56,668 bases of DNA from Rhodanobacteraceae bacterium (GCA_004299705.1 SCQS01000025.1:1-56668), one strand, 5' to 3'. Numbered from the stretch's first letter, positions 8,059 through 18,896 are shown. Notes: a model not told the origin generated them from the sequence alone. A program made the numbers and translations.

Positions 8059-10884
8059 ATGCGCATGATCAAGCTGAAAACCTGGACCGCACGCCGGCGC
8101 TTCGCGCTGCTTTCCGCAATCCTGTTGCTGGGCGGTTGCGGCCTGACCGGTGGGCACGGCAGTCTCGCTGCCGGCGCCAAGTACCAGTCCGACGGCAAAT
8201 ATCGCGCGGCCTACATCGAGGCCAAGAAAGTCCTGCAACGCGACGACAAGAGCGGTGCCGCGTGGTTGCTGCTCGGCAAGGCGTCGCTGATGCTCGGCAA
8301 TCCCAAGGATGCCTTGAGCGACTTGCAGAATGCGCAAGCCCACGGCGTGGCGCAGGCGGACTGGGCGGTGCCGATGGGACGCGCGCTGCTGGTGACGCAG
8401 CAATTCGACAAACTGCTGAAGACGCTGCCCGCCGACAACCATTTCGAGACTGCGACCAAGGCGCGGGTGGACGTGTTGCGCGGCGAGGCACAGCTCGGAC
8501 TGAAACAGTTCGACCAGGCCAAGGCTTCGTACCAGGCCGCCCTGAAACTGCAGCCCAGGGATCCGCTGGCACTGGTCGGGCTGGCCAAGCTGGCGGCTCT
8601 CGCCAAGGATACGGTCAGCGCCGGCCAATACCTGCAGCAGGCCCTGGCAACGGCGCCGGAAAATCCGCAGGCGTGGGTGACCAAGGGCGACCTCGCGTTC
8701 GATGCGCACGATTTCGCAGGTGCGGAAACGGATTACAAGAAGGTGCTGGGCTTCGAGCACGCCGACTGGTTGCCGCAGGAACATTTCTACACGTTGGCGC
8801 GGCTGGCCAATGCGCAGGCCGAGCAGAACCAGCTGGACGCGGCGCTGGCCAGCATCGACACGCTGGAAAAGATGGCGCCGGGGCAACCGTATCCGCACTA
8901 TCTGCACGCGGTAGTGCTGTACAAGCAGGGGCACTTCGAAGACGCGATCACGCAGTTGCAGCAGGTGTTGAAGGCGTCGCCCGACAACCCGCAGGCGCAG
9001 ATGCTGATGGGCGCGGTCAACTATGCGCAAGGCAACTACGGCCAGGCCGAGATGTATCTGAGCAACGTGATGGGCGTGCAGCCGCAGAACGCCAATGCGC
9101 GCAAGCTGCTGGCGCTGACGTTCTACCGCGAGGGGCGCTCGTCGCAGGCGCTGGGCACCTTGCGCCCGGTCATCCCCGGCACGCCGAGCGATGCCGAACT
9201 GCTGGCATTGCTGCAAAAAGAAGCGTCCCTGGGCGCGGGTACCCCGCAGGCGAAGGCACCGACGACCAGCGCCACTGCCAAGGCACCCGAAACACCGTTC
9301 ACGCGCGCCGGCGAGGCGCTGGCGGGCGGCAACGCGACCGAGGCGATCCGCCTGTTGCAGCAGATGCCCAAGGGCGATGCCGCCAGCGAGGCGCAGCGCA
9401 ACCGCATGCTGGTGATGGCCTACGTGCGCGACAAACACATCGGCGAAGCCGTCAAGACCGCGGCGGCCTATGCCACCAGGCATCCCGACGACAGCGACGC
9501 GCACCTGGTGTACGGCACCGCGTTGGTCGCCGCCGACAAACGCGATGCTGCGCGTGCCCAGTACGACGCGGCCACCAAGCTGAATCCGAAAAACATCGCG
9601 GCGCTGCTCAGCCTTGCCAGCCTGGATTCAATCGAAGGGCATTTCAAGGATGCCGCGGGCCAGTACCAGACCGTGCTGAAAGCGGACCCGCACAACGCGA
9701 TCGCGATGACCGAACTCGGCCGTCTCGCCGCCGCGCAGGGCGATCGCGCGGGCGCGATCAAATGGTTCAAGCAGGCCATTGCGGAGGCGCCCAAATTCCC
9801 CACCCCGTATGTCGGATTGGTGCTGACCTACAGCCAGGGCGGCCAGTTCGACGAAGCCACTGCCGCGGCCAAGCAGTTGGCGCAGGTCGACCCCGGCAAT
9901 CCGGTGGCGCTGAACGCGGTCGGCGCTTCGGAACTCAACGCCGGGCATTACCAGCAGGCGCTGCAACCGTTGCAGCAGGCGGTCAAGGCCGCGCCGCAGG
10001 TGGCGCTGTACCGCACCAACCTTGCGCGCGCGCAGATCTTGAACAAGGACACCCATGGCGCGGAAGCAAACCTCGCCAGCGTGGTCAAGGCCGATCCGAA
10101 CCAGGTGACGGCGGTGGGCCTGCTGGCGTTCCTGAAATTGCAGAACCACGATCTGAAAGGCGCGTTGGCGCTGGCGCAGTCACTGCAGAAGCAGACGACC
10201 ACCGCCAGCCGCACGGCGGGCTATGCGCTGGAAGGCGATTTGTACATGGCCAACAAGTCGTACCCCGATGCTGCCAAGGCCTATCAACAAGCCTTGAAGC
10301 TCGATTACGCCCGCCCGCTGGTGGCCAAGCGCTTCATGGCCATGAATGCGGCCGGCGACAAGCAATCGGACACCGTGTTGCGCGACTGGCTGGGCAAGCA
10401 CCCGGACGATGCCGCGATGCACCTGCTGCTGGCGCAGTACTACATGGACCATGCACAGAACAACCAGGCCACCGAACAGTACGAACAGGTGTTGAAGGCG
10501 TTCCCCTCCAACATCGACGCGCTCAACAACCTGGCCTGGGTGTACACCGAGCAGCACGACCCGAAAGCTTTGGCGCTGGCGGAGAAGGCGTACAAGTTAG
10601 CGCCGACTTCACCCGGCATCATGGATACCTACGGCTGGGCCTTGATCGCCCAGAACCAGTCGAAAACCGCGTTGCCGATCTTGGAGAAGGCCGCCAAGGC
10701 GGCGCCCAAGCAGCCGACGATCCAGTATCACTTGGCGGTGGCGCAAGCGCGTAGCGGCGATCGGGCGGGTGCGCGCGACACGCTGCAGGCGCTGTTGAAA
10801 TCCAACGCCAGTTTCAAGGAGAGCCCCGACGCGAAAAAACTCTACGAGCAATTGGGCGCGGGCTCGCAGGCCACCGGCGGATAG
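8059..10884 (+). CDS. prsT: PEP-CTERM system TPR-repeat lipoprotein PrsT
   Basis: This 941-residue periplasmic lipoprotein has a lipobox, LLLGGC, with Cys27 as the lipidation site. Tetratricopeptide repeats fill almost the whole length, with the alternating small/aromatic pattern recurring every 34 residues. A low-complexity Ala/Thr/Pro linker near residues 395-415 separates two repeat blocks. It follows prsR by 34 bases with a GGAG ribosome-binding site, so prsK-prsR-prsT form an operon. The ATG at 8059 is followed by a second possible start at 8065. PrsT proteins accompany exosortase/exopolysaccharide loci and are thought to act in assembly or export of the matrix. The partner is not evident here. 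Confidence 0.93.
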   Translation: MRMIKLKTWTARRRFALLSAILLLGGCGLTGGHGSLAAGAKYQSDGKYRAAYIEAKKVLQRDDKSGAAWLLLGKASLMLGNPKDALSDLQNAQAHGVAQADWAVPMGRALLVTQQFDKLLKTLPADNHFETATKARVDVLRGEAQLGLKQFDQAKASYQAALKLQPRDPLALVGLAKLAALAKDTVSAGQYLQQALATAPENPQAWVTKGDLAFDAHDFAGAETDYKKVLGFEHADWLPQEHFYTLARLANAQAEQNQLDAALASIDTLEKMAPGQPYPHYLHAVVLYKQGHFEDAITQLQQVLKASPDNPQAQMLMGAVNYAQGNYGQAEMYLSNVMGVQPQNANARKLLALTFYREGRSSQALGTLRPVIPGTPSDAELLALLQKEASLGAGTPQAKAPTTSATAKAPETPFTRAGEALAGGNATEAIRLLQQMPKGDAASEAQRNRMLVMAYVRDKHIGEAVKTAAAYATRHPDDSDAHLVYGTALVAADKRDAARAQYDAATKLNPKNIAALLSLASLDSIEGHFKDAAGQYQTVLKADPHNAIAMTELGRLAAAQGDRAGAIKWFKQAIAEAPKFPTPYVGLVLTYSQGGQFDEATAAAKQLAQVDPGNPVALNAVGASELNAGHYQQALQPLQQAVKAAPQVALYRTNLARAQILNKDTHGAEANLASVVKADPNQVTAVGLLAFLKLQNHDLKGALALAQSLQKQTTTASRTAGYALEGDLYMANKSYPDAAKAYQQALKLDYARPLVAKRFMAMNAAGDKQSDTVLRDWLGKHPDDAAMHLLLAQYYMDHAQNNQATEQYEQVLKAFPSNIDALNNLAWVYTEQHDPKALALAEKAYKLAPTSPGIMDTYGWALIAQNQSKTALPILEKAAKAAPKQPTIQYHLAVAQARSGDRAGARDTLQALLKSNASFKESPDAKKLYEQLGAGSQATGG

Positions 10885-10908
10885 GCGCGTGCGCATTGCC
10901 TGGCGCTT

Positions 10909-10925
10909 GCGACGTCGTCGCTTTT
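10909..10925 (+). terminator. Weak hairpin with T run after prsT
   Basis: GCGAC-GTC-GTCGC followed by TTTT lies 25 bases after the prsT stop. The 5-bp stem is short, so termination would be partial at best. Confidence 0.35.
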
Positions 10926-10928
10926 CGT

Positions 10929-10950
10929 AGGAGTGCGCCTGCGCGCGATT
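10929..10950. repeat. Dispersed REP-like half palindrome (GTAGGAG type)
   Basis: The unit GTAGGAGTGCGCCTGCGCGC matches copies at 25617, 33309 and 35483. It sits between the convergent prsT and flavin reductase genes, the usual position for REP elements. Confidence 0.7.
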
Positions 10951-10960
10951 GGAGCAGGCG

Positions 10961-11491
10961 TCAGCCGTCGACCGCTTGCCAGCCCAGGATCGGATCGTGC
11001 GCGTGGATTTGCTTGTAGCGGCCGCTGAAGAAAATCAGCGGTCGCGCGTCCGGCCCGTCGGCCAAATCTTCGACCTCGGCGATGTAAAGCAGGTGATCGC
11101 CAGCCGGGTGGATGTCGACGATGCGCGCGACGATGCCGGCAAGGCTGCCTTCGAGCAGCGGCACGCCGGCGTGATCGACGAAGCGCGCGTTGACTTCACG
11201 TTCGCGCCGGCCCGCGAAATGCGGACCCAGGTGACGCTGTTGTTCGGACAGGATGCTGATGCCGCAACGGGAGCCGACCTTCACGTGCTTGACGAAACCG
11301 GATGCCTTGCGCACCGATACCAACACCAGTGGCGGGTCCAGCGACACCGACAGGAAGGCATTGACCGTCATGCCAGTGGCGACCCCGTCGCGCACGAAGC
11401 CCACCACGGTCACGCCGGTGGCGAATCGCCCCATCACCCGCCGGAACAGGGCCGGGTCGATGGCGTGCATCAAGGTGTCGCCGTTGGGCAT
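10961..11491 (-). CDS. Flavin reductase family protein (FMN-binding split barrel)
   Basis: This 176-residue protein has the flavin reductase-like fold. FATGVTVVGF near residue 20 and the SVRKASGFVKHV segment are typical of the NAD(P)H:flavin reductase partners of two-component monooxygenases and of ferric reductases. The C-terminal segment GRYKQI is also characteristic. The ATG at 11491 is chosen, and one at 11470 is possible. Neither has a strong ribosome-binding site. A Fur-like palindrome lies 16 bases upstream, so an iron-linked role (reduced flavin for iron reduction) is plausible. No monooxygenase gene is adjacent, so the physiological acceptor is unknown. It is convergent with prsT and divergent from galE. 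Confidence 0.88.
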   Translation of the reverse strand: MPNGDTLMHAIDPALFRRVMGRFATGVTVVGFVRDGVATGMTVNAFLSVSLDPPLVLVSVRKASGFVKHVKVGSRCGISILSEQQRHLGPHFAGRREREVNARFVDHAGVPLLEGSLAGIVARIVDIHPAGDHLLYIAEVEDLADGPDARPLIFFSGRYKQIHAHDPILGWQAVDG

Positions 11492-11506
11492 GTAACCCGG
11501 ACAAGA

Positions 11507-11521
11507 CAAGAATCATTCTCA
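11507..11521 (-). promoter_or_regulatory. Fur-box-like palindrome before the flavin reductase
   Basis: CAAGAATCATTCTCA matches the 7-1-7 Fur core (tgAtAATnATTaTcA) at 10 of 14 positions, including the AAT/ATT centre. It lies just upstream of the predicted start codon, where a repressor would block the promoter. Confidence 0.5.
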
Positions 11522-11664
11522 ATTACAACACACGCATGCGGCCAAGGTCAATCTGCGCACCCGTCTGACAGGCTCTCCCGCGCGGGTTCAGCGGGCTGCG
11601 GGATATCGTCTGTGTAAACTTGCAAGGCTGGTCGAAGCAACAGGGCAACCCGACGGAGAGGCAC

Positions 11665-12675
11665 ATGGATAAACACGCAGCGCGGCCAACCATTCTGGTC
11701 ACGGGTGGCGCGGGGTACATCGGCAGTCACGTGGTGCTGCAGCTGGTCGAGGCGGGCGAGCGCGTGGTGGTGCTGGATGATCTCTCCACCGGTTTTCGCG
11801 AGGCGGTGCTCGGCGCCGAACTGGTCGTCGGCAACGTCGGCGACCAGGCGCTGGTCGCGCAAGTGTTGCGCGAGCACGGTATCGACACCGTGATGCATTT
11901 CGCCGCGCGCACCATCGTGCCGGAGTCGGTGGCCGACCCGCTGCGTTATTACGGCAACAACACCTGCGCCACGCGCAACCTGCTGGCGTGCTGCCGCGAT
12001 GCCGGCGTCAGGCAGATCGTGTTCTCCTCGACCGCCGCGGTATACGGCATTCCGCCGGGCGGCGCGGCGCGCGAGGACACGCCGCTGGCGCCGATCAATC
12101 CCTATGGCTCATCCAAGCTGATGAGCGAATGGATGCTGCGCGACCTCGCCGCCGCGGGTGGCCCGCGCTACGTCGCGCTGCGTTACTTCAATGTCGCCGG
12201 CTGCGATCCCAAAGGACGCATCGGGCAGTCGACGAAGAAAGCTACGCTGCTGGTCAAGGTGGCCTGCGAGGCCGCGCTGGGCAAGCGCCCGCGCTTGAGC
12301 ATCTTCGGCACCGACTACGACACGCCCGATGGCACCGGCGTGCGCGATTACATCCACGTCGCCGACCTCGCGCGCGCGCACCTGGATGCTTTGCGCTACC
12401 TGCGCGACGGCGGCGCTTCGACCACGCTCAACTGCGGCTATGGCCACGGCTACTCGGTGCGCGAAGTGCTGGCCGCGGTCGGACGCGCGCACGGTGCACC
12501 GGTGCCGTGCGTGGAAGAACCGCGCCGCGCCGGCGACCCGCCGTCGCTGATCGCGGTGTCCGACAAGATTCGCGACACGCTGGGCTGGCGGCCGCACCAC
12601 GACGATCTGGATTTCATCGCGCGTACCGCGCTGGCGTGGGAGCGCAGGTTGCCGGTGGGCGAACCTGCGGCGTGA
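11665..12675 (+). CDS. galE: UDP-glucose 4-epimerase
   Basis: This 336-residue extended short-chain dehydrogenase converts UDP-glucose and UDP-galactose. The NAD-binding motif GGAGYIGSH is near residue 14. FSSTAAVYG carries the catalytic Ser/Thr, and the Tyr/Lys pair lies in YGSSK. GTDYDTPDGTGVRDYIHV and NCGYGHGYSV are GalE-specific stretches. The ATG at 11665 follows GGAGAGG at 11655-11661. It probably forms an operon with the YdcF-family gene 16 bases downstream. Galactose units for lipopolysaccharide or exopolysaccharide are the likely product. Confidence 0.94.
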   Translation: MDKHAARPTILVTGGAGYIGSHVVLQLVEAGERVVVLDDLSTGFREAVLGAELVVGNVGDQALVAQVLREHGIDTVMHFAARTIVPESVADPLRYYGNNTCATRNLLACCRDAGVRQIVFSSTAAVYGIPPGGAAREDTPLAPINPYGSSKLMSEWMLRDLAAAGGPRYVALRYFNVAGCDPKGRIGQSTKKATLLVKVACEAALGKRPRLSIFGTDYDTPDGTGVRDYIHVADLARAHLDALRYLRDGGASTTLNCGYGHGYSVREVLAAVGRAHGAPVPCVEEPRRAGDPPSLIAVSDKIRDTLGWRPHHDDLDFIARTALAWERRLPVGEPAA

Positions 12676-12691
12676 CCAAGGCGAGCCCTGC

Positions 12692-13486
12692 GTGCGCAGC
12701 ATCGACCGCTTGATCTTTCCGGTCTGGGGCACCAGCCCATTGCTGTATGCGGTGGCGCTGCTGATCCTGCTGGTCGTCTGTTGGCGTTGGCTGCCGGGCG
12801 TCGTGCGCATCGCGGTCGTGGTCATCGAAGTGTTGCTGTTCGTGATGACCATGCCGCTGGGCGCCTGGGCGTTGTCGCGCATGGTGCTGGCGCGACTGCC
12901 ACAGGCGAGCGCTTGCGCGGCGCCCGCCCCCGACACGGTGGTGGTGTTGTCGGCGGGCGTATCGCATTACCCGATCGGCGCCAAGGACTTCGCGGCCCTG
13001 AATCACCTGAGCCTGCAGCGCCTGTTCGCGGGCGTCGACCTGTGGCGCACCTTGCCGGACGCGCGTCTGGTGCTTTCCGGCGGCGGCGACCAGCGCATCC
13101 CCGATGCGGTGGTGATGGCCAACCTTGCCGAGCAGATGGGCGTACCGGCGGCTGCCATCGAAGTCGAGGATCGCTCGCGCAACACCTGGCAAAACGCGCA
13201 GTTCGTCGCGGCGCTGTCACCACGGGTGCCGCAACGGATCTGGCTGGTGACGTCCGCGCTGCACATGCCGCGTGCGCTGGGGGCGTTCCACGCCTGGGGT
13301 TTCGAACCCTGCGCACATCCCAGCGGCTTGCCGGAAACCCGCCTGCATTTCGGGCCGTGGGTGTTCGTGCCACAGGGCCATGCGGTGTTTACTTCGACCC
13401 TGGCGTTGCACGAGCTGTTCGGCGCGGTGGAATACACAGGGCTGGAATGGTGGCATGCGCGCCACTCCAAGCCTTACACGCCGTAA
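12692..13486 (+). CDS. YdcF/ElyC-family membrane protein (DUF218)
   Basis: This 264-residue protein starts with two membrane helices (residues about 15-35 and 40-60), followed by a periplasmic or cytoplasmic DUF218 domain. Domain signatures are VVVLSAG near residue 88, [11 protein letters not shown], the loop with RSRNTWQNA, and [11 protein letters not shown]. Family members such as ElyC and SanA affect envelope and lipid-carrier metabolism, but the reaction is not settled. The start is a GTG preceded by AAGGCGAG, close behind galE. Its last 13 bases overlap the end of the convergent epimerase gene. Confidence 0.85.
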   Translation: MRSIDRLIFPVWGTSPLLYAVALLILLVVCWRWLPGVVRIAVVVIEVLLFVMTMPLGAWALSRMVLARLPQASACAAPAPDTVVVLSAGVSHYPIGAKDFAALNHLSLQRLFAGVDLWRTLPDARLVLSGGGDQRIPDAVVMANLAEQMGVPAAAIEVEDRSRNTWQNAQFVAALSPRVPQRIWLVTSALHMPRALGAFHAWGFEPCAHPSGLPETRLHFGPWVFVPQGHAVFTSTLALHELFGAVEYTGLEWWHARHSKPYTP

Positions 13487-14481
13487 TAGCCCCGATACCA
13501 CTCGACGAAACGCCGGATGCCCGTTTCGATCGGTGTATCCGGCCGGTAGCCGGTGTCGCGCATCAACTCGCTGACTTCCGCGCTGGTGTCGGGAACGTCG
13601 CCAAGCTGCAGCGGCAGCAGGTTCTTTTGCGCCTTGCGGCCCAGGCATTCCTCCAGCACCTCGATGTAGCGCGACAGTTGCTCGGGGTGGCTGTTGCCGA
13701 TGTTGTACACGCGATACGGCGCCGACGAGGACGCGGCGCTCGGGTGCATCGGGTCGTAATCCGTGTCGGGGCCGGGTACGCGATCGAGCGTGCGGATCAC
13801 GCCCTCGACGATGTCGTCGACGTAGGTGAAGTCACGGGTGTGGTGGCCGTGGTTGAACACGTCGATGGGTTCGCCGGCGAGGATTTTTTTCGTGAACAGG
13901 AACAGCGCCATGTCGGGCCGGCCCCACGGCCCGTACACCGTGAAGAAGCGCAGACCGGTGGTTGGCAGGCCGTACAGGTGGCTGTAGGTATGCGCCATCA
14001 ACTCGTTGGCTTTCTTGGTGGCCGCGTACAGGCTGACCGGGTGATCCACCGAATCCTGCACCGAGAACGGCAGCTTGCGGTTGGCGCCATAAACGGAGCT
14101 GGACGACGCGTACACCAGATGCCCGACCTTGCCGTGGCGGCAGGCTTCCAGGATGTTCATGAAGCCGACCAGGTTCGATTCGACGTAGGCGTGCGGATTT
14201 TCCAGCGAATAACGCACGCCCGCCTGCGCGGCGAGGTTCATCACGCGCTCGGGCCGGAATCCGGCGAAGGCTTTTTCCAGCGCCGGGCGATCCTCGATGC
14301 CGAGCTTGGCGAAGCTGAAATTCGGGTGTGGCGTCAGTCGATCCAGCCGCGCCTGCTTGAGCGTGACGTCGTAATAGTCGTTGAGGTTGTCGACGCCCAG
14401 TACCTCGTCGCCGCGCGCCAGCAGGCGCAGCGACAGGGCGGACCCGATGAAACCGGCGGCGCCGGTGACGAGAATGCGCAT
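13474..14481 (-). CDS. UDP-glucuronate 4-epimerase-type NAD-dependent epimerase
   Basis: This 335-residue short-chain dehydrogenase is of the CapI/GAE type. The NAD motif is [10 protein letters not shown], and [16 protein letters not shown] is typical of UDP-glucuronate 4-epimerases. YASSSSVYG and YAATK supply the catalytic Ser and Tyr/Lys. The ATG at 14481 has an AAGGAC ribosome-binding site. An in-frame ATG at 14505 would add eight residues. With the adjacent 6-dehydrogenase it could form a UDP-uronic acid and then its galacto epimer. Which sugar, GlcA or GlcNAcA, cannot be decided from sequence. Confidence 0.9.
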   Translation of the reverse strand: MRILVTGAAGFIGSALSLRLLARGDEVLGVDNLNDYYDVTLKQARLDRLTPHPNFSFAKLGIEDRPALEKAFAGFRPERVMNLAAQAGVRYSLENPHAYVESNLVGFMNILEACRHGKVGHLVYASSSSVYGANRKLPFSVQDSVDHPVSLYAATKKANELMAHTYSHLYGLPTTGLRFFTVYGPWGRPDMALFLFTKKILAGEPIDVFNHGHHTRDFTYVDDIVEGVIRTLDRVPGPDTDYDPMHPSAASSSAPYRVYNIGNSHPEQLSRYIEVLEECLGRKAQKNLLPLQLGDVPDTSAEVSELMRDTGYRPDTPIETGIRRFVEWYRGYYGV

Positions 14482-14575
14482 GCGATTGTCCTTGTCCTGG
14501 TACATCGATCAGCGGTGCATGTGGGTGACGCAGCGCCCCACGATTCCTGGATATGGCTGGTGAGGCGCCGAAGAG

Positions 14576-14668
14576 CCATCCCCCTCGATCCCCCTTCCTG
14601 CGGAAGGGGGAGGAGGCGCCACACCCCCTTCCGCAGGAAGGGGGTCGACGCACAGCGTCGGGGGGATG
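14576..14668. repeat. REP doublet, CCCCCTTCC type
   Basis: Two perfect palindromes (CCCCCTTCC-N3-GGAAGGGGG at 14590-14610 and 14624-14644) are flanked by an outer inverted pair (CATCCCCC / GGGGGGATG). Related units occur at 23619, 35419 and 50297. It fills the gap between the epimerase and dehydrogenase genes. Confidence 0.8.
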
Positions 14669-14677
14669 TTCTGCTTG

Positions 14678-15970
<1,293 letters not shown>

Positions 15971-16041
15971 GAGGACTCCTAAGACGGTGCGAGAGTGCAT
16001 TTCGGGCTGCAAAAAATGAGCCAACCAGGCCCGAAAGGCGT

Positions 16042-16923
16042 CTATGCTGGCATGCGGCGCCTGAATTGCAGTGCAAACAAGGCCACGCCGATCAGCACGA
16101 TCCCGATCCATTCAGGCCCGGATGGCTGTTCATGCAGCAACCACCACGCGAACAGGACGCCCGCCACCGGTACCGCGAGGCTGGTCAGGCCCGCCACGTT
16201 GGCCGATAAGCGTTGCACCACCAGCGCCCACAGCACCCAGCACACCCCGGATGACAGCAGGCCGTTGTACAGCAGCGCGGCGATGTAACCGCCGGTCCAC
16301 GCCACCGCGCGTTCGTGGCTGAACAGGGCCAGGAGCACCAGGCCCAGCGTGCCGATCAGCATCTGCCAAGCTGTCAGGCGCAGCGGTGTCACATCCGGAT
16401 GTTTCTGGAACAGGCGCTTGGACAGCACCGTCGCGATCGCCCAGGCAAGGCCGGCCAGCAGCGCCAGCATGATGCTTTGCGGTGCCCCGAGCGGACGCCA
16501 GGGTTCGACCACGCACACGAAACCCGCGGCCGCGATCGCGATGCACAGCCAGCGCTTGAGGCCGGGTTTCTCGTGGATCCACCACCACGCCAGCGGCACC
16601 ACCCAGAATGGCATGGTGTAGGCCAATAATGCGGTCTTGCCGGCGCCGCCCGACATCAATGCCCATTGCGCCAGCGCCTGGAACGCGCAGGTCTGGGTCA
16701 GGCCGATCACGATGGTCGGCAACCACGGGGTCGGCTTCAGCGAACTACGCCGCAAAGCCAGCAGCGCGAACAGCACCACCGTGCCGATCACGTAACGCTG
16801 CGCACTGAAGGTGAACGGCCCGGCGTAGCGCGTGGCCACCTTCATCACCGACCAGTTGAGGCTCCAGACAACGGTGAGGATCACCAGCCCGATCCACGCC
16901 GCGCGTTCGGAAGGTCGTGTCAT
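16042..16923 (-). CDS. EamA-family (DMT) permease
   Basis: This 293-residue integral membrane protein has ten predicted helices in two EamA repeats. The first starts at [15 protein letters not shown] and the second around [20 protein letters not shown]. Such drug/metabolite transporters export amino acids or small metabolites. The substrate is not predictable. The ATG at 16923 has no clear ribosome-binding site, because the bases before it are pyrimidine-rich. It lies 71 bases downstream of the dehydrogenase start in the opposite sense of flow, so it is probably a separate unit. Confidence 0.85.
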   Translation of the reverse strand: MTRPSERAAWIGLVILTVVWSLNWSVMKVATRYAGPFTFSAQRYVIGTVVLFALLALRRSSLKPTPWLPTIVIGLTQTCAFQALAQWALMSGGAGKTALLAYTMPFWVVPLAWWWIHEKPGLKRWLCIAIAAAGFVCVVEPWRPLGAPQSIMLALLAGLAWAIATVLSKRLFQKHPDVTPLRLTAWQMLIGTLGLVLLALFSHERAVAWTGGYIAALLYNGLLSSGVCWVLWALVVQRLSANVAGLTSLAVPVAGVLFAWWLLHEQPSGPEWIGIVLIGVALFALQFRRRMPA

Positions 16924-17118
16924 GGGAAGAAGAGAGGGGTCATCGTGAAATCGCCTGCGGCGTGTCGGGCTCTCGAGAAGTCTTCGTCCGGGCCGGGGTT
17001 TGCACCGGCGGCTCGTGAATGTGACGCAATTCACGCATCCGCGCAATACGCTAAATATCCGATGAATCGCCAGAGGCTGCGGTGTGCACAGATACCTGGG
17101 ATGATCCATTATTGCGTT

Positions 17119-17132
17119 TGCAATTTGTTGCA
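17119..17132 (+). promoter_or_regulatory. Short inverted repeat upstream of the secreted protein gene
   Basis: TGCAA-TTTG-TTGCA lies about 80 bases upstream of the ATG at 17213, in the only AT-richer part of this 289-base divergent region. It could be an operator. No regulator is assigned. Confidence 0.3.
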
Positions 17133-17212
17133 GTCGAGTGTCTTGGTTCGAGGTTTCCGCAGGCCGGACGCTTGGGTGCAATGATTCCCTCCCCTCGCAG
17201 AGGTTTCAGACC

Positions 17213-17944
17213 ATGAAATCGCATCGCCCCGTCCTGACCGCGCTCGCCGCGGGTCTGCTTGCCGCCTTCGCGGCGTCGGCGTTCGCCGCCGGCGGTACCA
17301 CGACAACCACCACGACCGAATCGAGCAAGCTCGCGACGACTTACACGACGTTTGCGGGTTCCGACGCGAACGCGAATGCGCTCGTCGACGGGTTGCGCAA
17401 TGGCACCGCCATCACGCTGGAAACCACCAGCACCGTCAAAAATGCCAATGGCACCACCAGCACGGTGACGACGCCTACCACCTTCCAGCCGGCGACCGGC
17501 AAGCTCGGCTACGGTAATGTCAATATCGCGCTGGCGCTGGCCGAAGCCGATCTGGGCAAGCTTGGCATCACCGACCCGACTGCCGCGCAAATCGAAGCTG
17601 CATTGAATGGCGGCACTGTGACCTTGGCCGACGGCAGCACCGAAAACCTGCAGGGCGTACTGGCGTTGCGGGCCCAAGGTGAGGGCTGGGGGCAAATCTC
17701 GAAGACACTGGGGACCGGCAAGCTGGGCGACGTGGTCAGTGCGTCGAAGACGCGTCATTCGCAAGCCGGCGCCACGCACATGCAACATGGCAGCGAAATG
17801 GCTTCCAGCAATCGGCCGGAGCATCCCGTCCATCCCGATCGTCCGCAGCGCCCCGATGTCTCGCAGCACCCCGAGATGCCGCAGCACCCGCAAGTACCGC
17901 ATCGCCCCGACATTCCCGACCACGTGGGCGGTCCCGGGCACTAA
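17213..17944 (+). CDS. Secreted protein with His/Pro-rich tail, unknown function
   Basis: This 243-residue exported protein has a signal peptide (residues 1-25, ending ASAFAAGG), then a Thr-rich stretch and a compact middle region. The middle has two Ala/Leu-rich helices around NVNIALALAEADLGKLG and GEGWGQISKTLG. The last 60 residues are dominated by repeated HP, RP and DP motifs (for example HPVHPDRPQRPD), a low-complexity, potentially metal-binding tail. I recognise no family. AGAGG at 17199-17203 precedes the ATG. A GC-rich stem-loop and a predicted outer-membrane barrel follow, so the two may act together at the cell surface. Confidence 0.8.
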   Translation: MKSHRPVLTALAAGLLAAFAASAFAAGGTTTTTTTESSKLATTYTTFAGSDANANALVDGLRNGTAITLETTSTVKNANGTTSTVTTPTTFQPATGKLGYGNVNIALALAEADLGKLGITDPTAAQIEAALNGGTVTLADGSTENLQGVLALRAQGEGWGQISKTLGTGKLGDVVSASKTRHSQAGATHMQHGSEMASSNRPEHPVHPDRPQRPDVSQHPEMPQHPQVPHRPDIPDHVGGPGH

Positions 17945-17970
17945 TTGCACCTGGCTGGAACACCACCACC

Positions 17971-17994
17971 GCGGGCGCCCCTCGGGGCGCCCGC
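17971..17994 (+). terminator. Strong GC stem-loop between the secreted protein and barrel genes
   Basis: GCGGGCGCCC-CTCG-GGGCGCCCGC is a perfect 10-bp stem with a 4-base loop. No T run follows, so it may attenuate, pause or protect the upstream message rather than terminate fully. Confidence 0.5.
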
Positions 17995-18023
17995 TGCATG
18001 TCTCGACTCAAGGAATCATCTGA

Positions 18024-18875
18024 ATGAATCACAAGTTGCTGTGGGCAGGAATGGTTGCCGTATCGGTGCTGGGCCTTGCGGTGCGGCCCGCGCATGCGGA
18101 TGACACGGGGCACGTGACCGCGAGCGCCGGTTTCGATTACTCCAGCGGCACCTATGGCACGCCGTTCAGTACCGACATCTGGGACGTGCCGTTCAGCGTC
18201 GGCTATCAGGGCGACCGCTGGTCGGTGAAATTGACGGTGCCCTGGGTCAGCATCAGCGGTGCCAATGACGTCATTCCCGGCATCGGCCGGGTGAAGAACA
18301 ACAATCCGCATGGCCGTGGCAAGGGGCGCGGCAACGGCAATGGCAACGGCGGCATCACCCCGGTTCCCCCGGTCACCGAAACCACGGGCTCCGCATCGGG
18401 CCTGGGCGACATTGTGGCGCAGGCAACCTACGGGCTGGTGCGGGACGACGCCGATAGCTTCGGGCTGGATCTCACCGGCAAGGTCAAGTTCGGCACGGCC
18501 AGCGCCGACAAGGGACTGGGTACCGGCCAGAACGACTACGGCGTGAACCTCGATGCCTACAAGGGCTTCGGGGCATGGACGGCGTTCGGTGGCGCGGGTT
18601 ACATGAAATACGGGTCGTCGCAGTACATCGTCCTGCACAATGGCTGGAACGCCAATGTGGGTGCCGGCTACAAGCTCGATGCCAGCGACGACATCGGTGC
18701 CTACTTCTATTACCGCCAGAAGATTTCCGACTTCGGCTACGCCCAGCGCGAACTCACCGGATACTGGAACCACCGCTTCGGCAGTGACTGGCGGCTGCAG
18801 GCGTACGTGCTGGGTGGATTCTCGGACGGCAGCCCCGACTGGGGCGTGGGCGGTTCGCTGCGGTACGCGTTCTGA
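18024..18875 (+). CDS. Predicted outer-membrane beta-barrel (transporter-like)
   Basis: This 283-residue exported protein has a signal peptide (residues 1-25, ending ARPAHAD by eye). Alternating hydrophobic/polar strands follow, and the terminal residue is Phe (SLRYAF), the classic signal for outer-membrane barrel insertion. A glycine/asparagine-rich loop at about residues 95-112 (GRGKGRGNGNGNGG) is probably surface-exposed. It resembles the barrel proteins often annotated as transporters of the phenol meta-pathway group, but substrate is unknown. AAGGAA precedes the ATG. It follows the His/Pro-rich secreted protein in the same direction. Confidence 0.82.
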   Translation: MNHKLLWAGMVAVSVLGLAVRPAHADDTGHVTASAGFDYSSGTYGTPFSTDIWDVPFSVGYQGDRWSVKLTVPWVSISGANDVIPGIGRVKNNNPHGRGKGRGNGNGNGGITPVPPVTETTGSASGLGDIVAQATYGLVRDDADSFGLDLTGKVKFGTASADKGLGTGQNDYGVNLDAYKGFGAWTAFGGAGYMKYGSSQYIVLHNGWNANVGAGYKLDASDDIGAYFYYRQKISDFGYAQRELTGYWNHRFGSDWRLQAYVLGGFSDGSPDWGVGGSLRYAF

Positions 18876-18896
18876 CGGGGTTTGGAAAACACCCTG

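Noticed and set aside
8136-10754. 872-codon plus-strand frame inside prsT
   Set aside because: It is a shifted frame of the TPR gene, with Arg/Gly/Ala-rich composition. The prsT frame has a lipobox and TPR pattern.
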